In this document: positions 57,951 through 64,000 of the stretch, in pieces
How positions within the stretch are numbered: the first letter of the stretch is position 1
How the letters are laid out: each line of letters opens with the position of its first letter
NCBI GenBank assembly: GCA_017537745.1
Contig: JAFYKF010000007.1
Location: 62,001-126,000, forward strand
DNA from: Candidatus Saccharimonadota bacterium
GTDB taxonomy: Bacteria > Patescibacteriota > Saccharimonadia > Saccharimonadales > Saccharimonadaceae
Direction: 5' to 3'
DNA: 64,000 nucleotides
The notes under the pieces: model-generated
Told to the model about the DNA's origin: nothing
The model's database searches: none
What the model saw: the letters and a program-made list of their open reading frames with translations, nothing else
Made by a program: the position numbers and the translations under genes

Positions 57951-58772
57951 TCACAAATTACTTTTCAGCTTCTCATACTCGGCAAAAATATCATCGTATT
58001 CATCAATTTTCAGAACCTTATGCACCCTCTCCACATCAAACGGCTTCACCTTCTGCACTTTGAAATATGGCCAAAACTTAAAATTATTTGAAAAATGGTG
58101 CAAGACTGTATCTTTACGTGGCCTCTCACCCTGTTCATTATATTTTCGCGGCATTAATTTCCGCTTCGAAATCGCTTTATTCAAAGCCGCCTGATCCGCC
58201 AGCATCATCCATCGCTTCATACATAATGAAACCGCTTTTTCAAACATTCCAGTCTTCCGGCATTCTTTCAAATTAAATAGCATCACACCCGAATTCATGT
58301 AATCAAAATTCAGCAGCCCATGATAATGATAAAAATTCTTCCCATAAATATCTAGCACTCCCGCCGCTTCCACGCCGTCCAAATCCGTATTATAAAACTT
58401 GCTAATATCACCCCTGCAAACCACATCGTAATCTAAATACAAAACCCGTTCGCATTGTTGAAGCTCCGCAAATTTGTCCATATAAAGTCGGAGCATCGAG
58501 CAAGGCGTAAAATACGACCCCATATTTTTCTTCGGCAAATTCGCCACAAATACTTCCGTTGCATCAATCAGTGTCACCGAATTCTTAACATTATATTTCT
58601 TTACCAACTTATCCAAAAAGCCCGCTGTCTTCTTGGGAAACGGTTTCACATTATCATATTTAATCGTTGCAATATAAATATTAAAAACTCCCCGCCCATT
58701 CATCATCAAGGACAAAATAGACACCAGCACCCCTCGGCTAATTCCAGCATCCCCACAATACAAAATATTCAT
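57951..58772 (-). CDS. glycosyltransferase family 8 protein
   Basis: 273 residues. MNILYCGDAGISRGVLVSILSL, DxD site in RVLYLDYDVVCRGDISKFY (DYD, ~residues 107-125), MNSGVMLFNLKECRKTG and the C-terminal HHFSNNFKFWPYF fit GT8 (LgtC/glycogenin-like). TATAAT ends six bases before ATG (leaderless). Divergent from the EamA gene; followed by plsC and another GT8 on the same strand. A shared glycolipid or cell-surface glycan pathway is inferred. Confidence 0.85.
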   Translation of the reverse strand: MNILYCGDAGISRGVLVSILSLMMNGRGVFNIYIATIKYDNVKPFPKKTAGFLDKLVKKYNVKNSVTLIDATEVFVANLPKKNMGSYFTPCSMLRLYMDKFAELQQCERVLYLDYDVVCRGDISKFYNTDLDGVEAAGVLDIYGKNFYHYHGLLNFDYMNSGVMLFNLKECRKTGMFEKAVSLCMKRWMMLADQAALNKAISKRKLMPRKYNEQGERPRKDTVLHHFSNNFKFWPYFKVQKVKPFDVERVHKVLKIDEYDDIFAEYEKLKSNL

Positions 58773-58824
58773 ACCACCATTATATCAAAACCACCACATA
58801 TACAAAATATGCTAAAATATAACC

Positions 58825-59748
58825 ATGAGCTGGATCATTTTTGTTATTATTGCCGTCGTCGTCACCGCAATCGTTATCTTTATCGATAATTATATTTCAG
58901 ACGTCTATTTCAAAGGCCGCGACGCCGCTTCACAAAAATACTTCTTCACCTTTGCTTACCTCATTGCGGGGCTAATCACTCTCCTAATTTTTGGCATTAA
59001 TTTTTCCGTCGCCAGTCCACTTACATATATCATCATCCTCGGCTCCGGCATTATTATTAGTGTTGCAAATATATTTTATTATCGCGCGCTCGAGATAGAC
59101 AACTCCACCAACCTAGGTATCTTCATCCAACTTGCGCCAATCCTCTATCTCGTATTCGGCTGGATGTTTTTCGGTGACACCATCTCACCCCTACAGCTCG
59201 TTGCCTTCGCAGTTATATTATCCGCGCCAATCCTTATTATTCTCACCGCTCGCAAACGCAGCCGCAAAGTCAAAATCCGTGCCGTATTATTTACGTTCTT
59301 ATATGTAGCAATCGCTGTTGCCGGGAACCTACTTTTTGCTAAATTTAATAATCCCGACATCAACTTTGGCACTGAAATCGCCCTCGTTTTTCTCGGTAAA
59401 GGCATCGGCAACAGCATCATAATGCTTTTTAAGCCCGACTGGCGCCGCCGCTTTCGTTCAGTTGTCCAATCTACACACAAAAAAGTACTTTTGCCGCTCT
59501 CAATTGATTTTATCTTAAATCTAATCAAAGATTTCACTTACCGCAGCGCTCTCGTTTTAGCTCCGTCAATCGCCCTTGCCTCCGCCGCCTCAGACTCCGC
59601 CGAACCAATTGTCATTTTCTTCATGGGACTACTACTTACCCTCATCTGGCCCAAATTTGGCCGCGAAAAACTCAATCGCAAGTCCGTCGTTGTTCACCTA
59701 ATTGCCACAATTTTAGTTGTTACTGGTATAATCCTAATTCAATTATAA
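58825..59748 (+). CDS. EamA/DMT-family transporter
   Basis: 307 residues with ten predicted transmembrane helices in two five-helix halves. The first half has the EamA pattern (IIISVANIFYYRALEIDNSTNLGIFIQLAPILYLVFGWMFF GDTIS, Pro at the helix end). Drug/metabolite transporters of this kind export amino acids, nucleotide sugars or undecaprenyl-linked substrates; with the adjacent glycosyltransferases a sugar or lipid-carrier role is possible. TAAAAT ends six bases before ATG (leaderless). Its stop overlaps rnhA by six bases. Confidence 0.8.
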   Translation: MSWIIFVIIAVVVTAIVIFIDNYISDVYFKGRDAASQKYFFTFAYLIAGLITLLIFGINFSVASPLTYIIILGSGIIISVANIFYYRALEIDNSTNLGIFIQLAPILYLVFGWMFFGDTISPLQLVAFAVILSAPILIILTARKRSRKVKIRAVLFTFLYVAIAVAGNLLFAKFNNPDINFGTEIALVFLGKGIGNSIIMLFKPDWRRRFRSVVQSTHKKVLLPLSIDFILNLIKDFTYRSALVLAPSIALASAASDSAEPIVIFFMGLLLTLIWPKFGREKLNRKSVVVHLIATILVVTGIILIQL

Positions 59749-60171
59749 TGTCTCACCCAACCTAGCCCGACCTGCCCACTCGTCAGCCATCTCGTTAAAC
59801 TCAGTTCCCACGTGCCCACGCGTCCACACTAATTTCACTGAATTCTCGCAATACAAACTATATAATTCCTGCACGAGATCCAAATTCTTAATCGGACCAG
59901 TTTTCTTTTTCCAGCCATTCTTTTCCCAACTCGGCGCCCACTTTGTCAACACATTTACCCAAAATTCTGAATCAGTATGAATTTCACAACCTTCATCACC
60001 AGCATATTTAATCGCATTAATAAGAGCCGTCCCTTCCATCCGAATATTCGTCGTGTTTTCTTCAGAGCCAATCACCGCTGGTGCACCCACACCATCTTTA
60101 ACCTCAATTACTGCAAAACCACCCAAACCGGGATTAGGCTCTGCGCTTCCATCTGTATATAATATCTTCAT
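59743..60171 (-). CDS. rnhA: ribonuclease HI
   Basis: Cleaves RNA in RNA-DNA hybrids. 142 residues from the ATG at 60171, preferred because TAAAAT ends seven bases upstream (leaderless) and upstream codons would run antisense through tRNA-Leu. The catalytic DEDD set is seen as YTDGSAEPNPG, RMEGTALINAI, IHTDSEFWVN and the C-terminal FNEMADEWA; TRGHVGTEFNE supplies the His loop. Convergent with the EamA gene with six bases of overlap. Confidence 0.93.
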   Translation of the reverse strand: MKILYTDGSAEPNPGLGGFAVIEVKDGVGAPAVIGSEENTTNIRMEGTALINAIKYAGDEGCEIHTDSEFWVNVLTKWAPSWEKNGWKKKTGPIKNLDLVQELYSLYCENSVKLVWTRGHVGTEFNEMADEWAGRARLGETL

Positions 60172-60238
60172 ATATCTCATTTTATCATAACAAGCCACCA
60201 ACCACCAAAAACTATGATATAATAATATACAGATACGG

Positions 60239-60323
60239 GCCCCGGTGGCGGAATTGGTATACGCGTTCGACTTAAAATCGAATGGAGAAATCCATATGAG
60301 TTCAAGTCTCATCCGGGGCACCA
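60239..60323 (+). tRNA. tRNA-Leu(TAA)
   Basis: Class II tRNA of 85 nt with long variable arm (TGGAGAAATCCA). Acceptor GCCCCGG/CCGGGGC, anticodon stem TTCGA/TCGAA with loop CTTAAAA, A73 and encoded CCA. TGATATAAT upstream. Confidence 0.95.
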
Positions 60324-60328
60324 TGAGC

Positions 60329-60362
60329 AATAATCTTGACCGCATGTCAAGATTATTTTATT
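60329..60362 (+). terminator. terminator after tRNA-Leu
   Basis: AATAATCTTGAC-CGCAT-GTCAAGATTATTTTATT. Confidence 0.85.
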
Positions 60363-60406
60363 ATACAACAATGGGTTTTTATACTAAAATATAGTATAAT
60401 TTTACT

Positions 60407-62350
60407 ATGAGCGAAAAAACAAAAAGAAGACACATCATCGGTCTGGACACTTTGAAGCTAATCGCAATTATATTAATAGTGATTTACCATTGTTTTCCAG
60501 GAGCTTTAACCGGTGGCTTCATCGCCGTAGAGATCTTCTTTGCAATTTCAGGATTTTTAATCGGACAAAAGCTACTATCGGAATACAAAATCAAAAAAGA
60601 CAAATTTGGTAGCCCAAAAGAATTCTTCAAATTCACAATCGGCAGACTAAAAAGATTCTTGCCAACCCTATTATTCTGCATAATCCTAACTCTATCCTTA
60701 GCTTATTTCGCTGACCCCGACCTTCTCACCGGAGCACGCCCAAACACCCTTTCGGCAGTTACATTCTCAACGAACATCGTTTCAATTATTACTGGCAGTA
60801 CCTACGAAAACTCATTAATTCTAAATCTTTTTAATCCAACTTGGTTCCTAGCGCTCGAATTACAAGTGTGCCTGTTATTCTATTTAATATTTGCAGCTTT
60901 CACCAAGCTTTCGCCAATGAAAAATAGCAAAACTAACAATTTCTACATCAAATTTCTCGTACTCTGTCTACTAATCGCCACGATATCGTTTGGCCTAATG
61001 GCCTTATACGGTGGACGATTCTCACTATTCGACCGCGCCTACTTCGGTCCAGACTCGCACATCGGGGCTTTCTTCCTTGGCGCCGCACTTGCAGTATTTA
61101 CGACAATGCACCAAATCAAACCAGCAACAGAAAAACGTAGAATCAGCTGGCTCGTAGCATTATTAATAAGCATAGCTGGAGTAATCGCAATGGCGCCATT
61201 CATTCATTACGATTCAGCACTAGCATTCATAATGGCTCTTCCGCTCACTGCAGCACTAAGCATCATAATGATATTCGCAATACTAAAGCTCCAAAAACCA
61301 ATTATAAACAAAACTCCACGAGCTCTCATCATACCAGAATATCTCGGCAAACTTTCATTTGCAATTTATTTACTGCACTGGGGACTCTACATTCTACTTC
61401 CAAGCCTACTATCGTTTTGGCCACTAGAAGTTGCGCCTTATATTGCAATCGCACTCAGTATCGGTCTAGCGATTCTGCTCCAAAAAGTCATCACGCCATT
61501 TTCCAAAAAACACAAAATTATCTTCGCAATACTTCTAGCGTGTAGCACAATTCTTCCAATCATGTCACTCATCAAAGCTCCAGAAAAATCTTCAATCGAA
61601 GAAAACTTAGCGGAAGCAAAAATCGAACTCGACGAAGCCAACAACCAAACCGAAGAAGCAACCACGGTGATAATAGACTACAGTGGAATGAAAGTACTAG
61701 CCAATCTTTTGAACGGCGAGGTTATGAAATTCTTTGACGGGGCTGAAGATTTCGCAAAACCATATCCAGTCGCAACAACCGCAGCCTGGTACGGCGGTGG
61801 AGTAACTGGAAGTTTGTACGGAAGAGATTATTACAGCACGCCAGATTACGGACGCACTTCTGAACTAGCGTCAAAACGCGTCATGGTACTTGGCGACTCA
61901 GTAGTGCTGGGCGCAACGGCAGACCTTTATAATACAGTACCAGGAGTATTCGTAGATGCAATGGGCTCGCGCAACATGACGGATGCCATCAACTTGCTAG
62001 CCGGATACCGCGCCGCCAACGGTGGTTCTCTGCCATATATAATTGTCATTGGGCTTGTCACTAACTACGTCAATTTTGGCACAGACACACTCCAGGCAAT
62101 TATGGATGCAGCCGGCCCCGGACACCAATTTGTTTTTATGACCGGTTATTGCGGCGATTACTCGCGCGACGCCCAGAACAATACAATTCGCTGGATGGCG
62201 AATAACTACGGCAATGTGCATGTTGGAGATTGGGTATCAGTGGTAGTACCCAACGTAGATTGGTATACTTATGCGGACCACACGCATCTTACACCTGCAG
62301 GTCGGCAGGCGTACGCAGATTTAGTTTATCAGGTGGTAAGTGGACTATGA
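60407..62350 (+). CDS. OatA-like O-acetyltransferase (AT3 membrane domain plus SGNH domain)
   Basis: 647 residues. An N-terminal acyltransferase-3 domain with ~11 transmembrane helices (GLDTLKLIAIILIVIYHCFPG with the conserved His, FFAISGFLIG, TWFLALELQV) to ~residue 390, then a linker and an extracytoplasmic SGNH/GDSL domain: VMVLGDSVVLGATADL (nucleophile Ser), VIGLVTNY (block III region) and DHTHLTPAG with the catalytic Asp-His. This architecture O-acetylates peptidoglycan (OatA) or other wall polymers, giving lysozyme resistance. TATAAT ends six bases before ATG (leaderless). Overlaps the next gene as ATGA. Confidence 0.9.
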   Translation: MSEKTKRRHIIGLDTLKLIAIILIVIYHCFPGALTGGFIAVEIFFAISGFLIGQKLLSEYKIKKDKFGSPKEFFKFTIGRLKRFLPTLLFCIILTLSLAYFADPDLLTGARPNTLSAVTFSTNIVSIITGSTYENSLILNLFNPTWFLALELQVCLLFYLIFAAFTKLSPMKNSKTNNFYIKFLVLCLLIATISFGLMALYGGRFSLFDRAYFGPDSHIGAFFLGAALAVFTTMHQIKPATEKRRISWLVALLISIAGVIAMAPFIHYDSALAFIMALPLTAALSIIMIFAILKLQKPIINKTPRALIIPEYLGKLSFAIYLLHWGLYILLPSLLSFWPLEVAPYIAIALSIGLAILLQKVITPFSKKHKIIFAILLACSTILPIMSLIKAPEKSSIEENLAEAKIELDEANNQTEEATTVIIDYSGMKVLANLLNGEVMKFFDGAEDFAKPYPVATTAAWYGGGVTGSLYGRDYYSTPDYGRTSELASKRVMVLGDSVVLGATADLYNTVPGVFVDAMGSRNMTDAINLLAGYRAANGGSLPYIIVIGLVTNYVNFGTDTLQAIMDAAGPGHQFVFMTGYCGDYSRDAQNNTIRWMANNYGNVHVGDWVSVVVPNVDWYTYADHTHLTPAGRQAYADLVYQVVSGL

Positions 62351-63075
62351 AAACTATGAAAAAAATCTTAATCGGAACACTTTGCTGTGTAGCAATAACA
62401 GGATTTGCATTATACGAAGCATATTCTATTGTAAAAAAAGAATATCTGCATCAAACAGAAATTGCAGCAGTGGCACACGAAAAAATAAATTATAATTTGG
62501 ACATGATTAAAATAGCTGTCATGACCGAAGACGTAGAAACCTACGAAAAGAATCTAGCCGAAATTACAGAGCAAATCAACATTATCGCGCCACTTGGGCT
62601 TGTCAAAAGCGAACAGACAGATTACTTAAATCAACTTGAAGAATACACAACGCTTCTAAACAACAAGGTTGAATTATTGACCGAAATGCAATCCATAAAA
62701 TCCAATATCGCAACCGTAAAAGACAAACTAAATGAAAATTACGGCGACGAAGATTCTATATCGCGAGATAAACTAAAAGAATCCAAAGACAAAGTTCTAG
62801 AATTCAAAATCAAACCCGACGAATATACTGAGGAAAAAGTTCTTGCGATTATCAATCAGGTTAACGGAGCCCTAGAAGGCATTTCCGAAAAAGCCTCAGC
62901 CCTCGCCGAATGCATCGATACTTGTTATGCGGATCGAATCAGTGAAATTGATGACGAATTAGCAGATAAAATGAAAAGCTTCGCTGATGCAGTAGACGAA
63001 CTAAATAGCAACCTCGAAAAAGAATTCAGCTTTGACAAAATGGAAAGCATCAAAGAGAATAAAACCAACGGATAA
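62347..63075 (+). CDS. membrane-anchored coiled-coil protein, unknown function
   Basis: 242 residues from the ATG at 62347 (overlapping the OatA-like stop; MKTMKKILIGTLCCVAITG). One N-terminal signal or transmembrane helix with two Cys (LCC), which could be a lipobox-like site though the context is not canonical. The rest is alpha-helical and acidic with coiled-coil stretches (VETYEKNLAEITEQINII, DELADKMKSFADAVDELN) and two Cys (AECIDTCYADR). Translational coupling suggests partnership with the O-acetyltransferase at the outer face of the membrane. Not recognised. Confidence 0.65.
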   Translation: MKTMKKILIGTLCCVAITGFALYEAYSIVKKEYLHQTEIAAVAHEKINYNLDMIKIAVMTEDVETYEKNLAEITEQINIIAPLGLVKSEQTDYLNQLEEYTTLLNNKVELLTEMQSIKSNIATVKDKLNENYGDEDSISRDKLKESKDKVLEFKIKPDEYTEEKVLAIINQVNGALEGISEKASALAECIDTCYADRISEIDDELADKMKSFADAVDELNSNLEKEFSFDKMESIKENKTNG

Positions 63076-63077
63076 AA

Positions 63078-63851
63078 TTATCCTAAATACCGCACCGCTT
63101 CCGTTGCTGCTACCGCACCGTCAGCCGCCGCCGTCACTAGTTGTCTCACTGATTTCGTCCGGCAATCCCCCGCCGCAAAAACACCAGGTTGCGATGTATG
63201 ACAGTCTTCACCAGCAACAATATATCCATCGGTATCTAAATCCACAAAACCCTTTAAATAATCAGTCGCCGGCACTCTTCCAATTGCCACAAACACTGCT
63301 TCTGCATCCACAGGAATCGGCTCATCGTGGTGTATATTATAAACTTTCGACGCAATATTCTCCAAGTACGAAACTTCATATTTAGCAGTATTACCGCTCC
63401 CCACCACTACCACAGGTTTATTTTTATATAATGCCCCATCACAAGTTGCACAATATGAAACTGGCCGCTTCCCCACCATAGCCATTTGCTTTTCGGACAA
63501 CCTCCGTGGCTCCGTACCAGTCGCAAGTATCAATGCGTTACATCGGTACTCTGTTTCATCAGTCTTAATCACATATTCAAAATCGCCATTTTTATCATTC
63601 AAGATATCTTCCACCACTTCATAAAACACCTTCACGCCCAGCTTCTCTACCTGTGCATAAATCTTTTTAGACAAATCCTCTCCAGATATCATTATTTCAC
63701 CCGGCCAATTACCCACCTTTAATGACTCAACAATTTGCCCACCAGCAACCTTACCCTCTATTATCAGTACAGATTTACCAGCTCGCGCCGCATAAATCCC
63801 TGCCGTCATTCCGGCCACCCCCGCTCCAATTATAATAATATCTGCATCCAT
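63078..63851 (-). CDS. trxB: thioredoxin reductase-like flavoprotein with shortened NADPH domain
   Basis: 257 residues against ~310 for ordinary TrxB. FAD site IIIIGAGVAGMTAGIYAAR (~residues 4-22), GGQI, ATGTEPRRL, the redox-active CATC (in SYCATCDG, ~130), nucleotide motif VVVVGSGNTA and the terminal GVFAAGDC...QLVTAAADGAVAA are intact. After SKVYNIHHDEPIP about 50 residues are absent, including the HRRxxxRA loop that binds the 2'-phosphate of NADPH. It may use NADH or another donor, or be non-classical. TATAAT ends six bases before ATG and overlaps the stop of the upstream gene. Confidence 0.87.
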   Translation of the reverse strand: MDADIIIIGAGVAGMTAGIYAARAGKSVLIIEGKVAGGQIVESLKVGNWPGEIMISGEDLSKKIYAQVEKLGVKVFYEVVEDILNDKNGDFEYVIKTDETEYRCNALILATGTEPRRLSEKQMAMVGKRPVSYCATCDGALYKNKPVVVVGSGNTAKYEVSYLENIASKVYNIHHDEPIPVDAEAVFVAIGRVPATDYLKGFVDLDTDGYIVAGEDCHTSQPGVFAAGDCRTKSVRQLVTAAADGAVAATEAVRYLG

Positions 63852-63858
63852 GATATTA

Positions 63859-64000
63859 TTATACCTTATTAATAACTGGAATTACAATCGGCGTATGCCC
63901 AGTTGCATCAAAGAGTATGTGCGTAATATCAGTTTTTATTTCTTCCTTCAAAACTTTCATTTCTGGATCAGTCGCAATCGACTTATCAGTCTTTTGCCGC
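63859..64000 (-). CDS. rnj: C-terminal end of a probable ribonuclease J (5' part outside window)
   Basis: The last 47 codons of a gene entering from the right edge. The product ends TDITHILFDATGHTPIVIPV then INKV, which fits the C-terminal domain of RNase J (final strand ...R/H-x-P-I-V-I/L-P-V/I). RNase J is the main 5'-end-dependent ribonuclease in bacteria lacking RNase E. The fragment is too short for certainty. Its stop codon TAA forms part of the -10 box of trxB. Confidence 0.5.
   Translation of the reverse strand, partial: RQKTDKSIATDPEMKVLKEEIKTDITHILFDATGHTPIVIPVINKV

Noticed and set aside
60172-60345. N-terminal extension of rnhA
   Set aside because: Would be antisense to tRNA-Leu; RNase HI normally starts at the MKILYTDG position.

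Overview
This window looks like a chromosomal segment of a Candidatus Saccharibacteria (TM7 / Patescibacteria) genome. That assignment is an inference. It rests on compact, partly overlapping genes with moderate G+C, on short or degenerate versions of core enzymes, and on a glycolysis/cell-wall/DNA-repair core (tpiA, pgk, pyk, murA, murB, recA, recX, ruvB, pcrA, ligA, ftsH, lepA, pnp). There are no amino-acid biosynthesis genes, and there are large Thr/Ser/Asp-rich surface proteins. TGA works as an ordinary stop here (murB, tpiA and plsC end in TGA inside ATGA overlaps), so this is not the UGA=Gly code of Gracilibacteria/SR1. All ten tRNAs carry an encoded CCA.

Layout. 1-5.4 kb: tyrS (partial), a PRC-barrel gene, the recA-Nudix-recX operon, then murB-folD. 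5.5-10 kb: a secreted DUF11-like protein and two unusual G+C-rich genes (a polytopic membrane protein with a Pro/Thr stalk and a repetitive coiled-coil protein). 10-20 kb: tRNA-His/Gly, tpiA, a degenerate PfkB-like/aldolase-like gene, rplY, an M1 aminopeptidase, ftsH and small membrane proteins. 20-29 kb: three tRNA-Pro around a SleB-like hydrolase, lepA, pnp, rpsO and a large surface protein. 29-36.8 kb: truB, an orphan type IV pilin-like gene, ruvB, pcrA, an HTH-MurA fusion and pgk. 36.8-41 kb: a four-gene SipW-like signal-peptidase/exported-fibre cassette. 41-48.7 kb: pyk, ligA, htpX-lemA and a CaCA exchanger. 48.7-56 kb: accessory region with a J-less DnaJ-like gene, an unexplained stretch and two more large surface paralogues with FISUMP domains. 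56-64 kb: GT8/PlsC/GT8 envelope genes, an EamA transporter, rnhA, an OatA-like O-acetyltransferase, a shortened trxB and the 3' end of a likely ribonuclease J gene.

Two expression styles are visible. Roughly twenty housekeeping genes have a -10 hexamer (often TGTTATAAT) ending only 6-7 nt before ATG and no Shine-Dalgarno, so they are probably transcribed leaderless. The surface-protein genes and a set of G+C-rich odd genes instead carry TTGACA/T-N17-TATAAT promoters, a leader and a good Shine-Dalgarno, and some start with GTG or TTG.

The most striking observation is a set of ~100-125 bp palindromic inserts lying in frame inside four core genes (recX, lepA, murB, pcrA). The recX and lepA copies are clearly related and are read in the same frame. 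They resemble the principle of Rickettsia palindromic elements. Other points of interest are the SipW/fibre cassette, a tRNA-Gly with a correlated 19/56 change, a triosephosphate isomerase lacking the catalytic His, a thioredoxin reductase with its NADPH region shortened, and short duplications of tRNA 3' ends.
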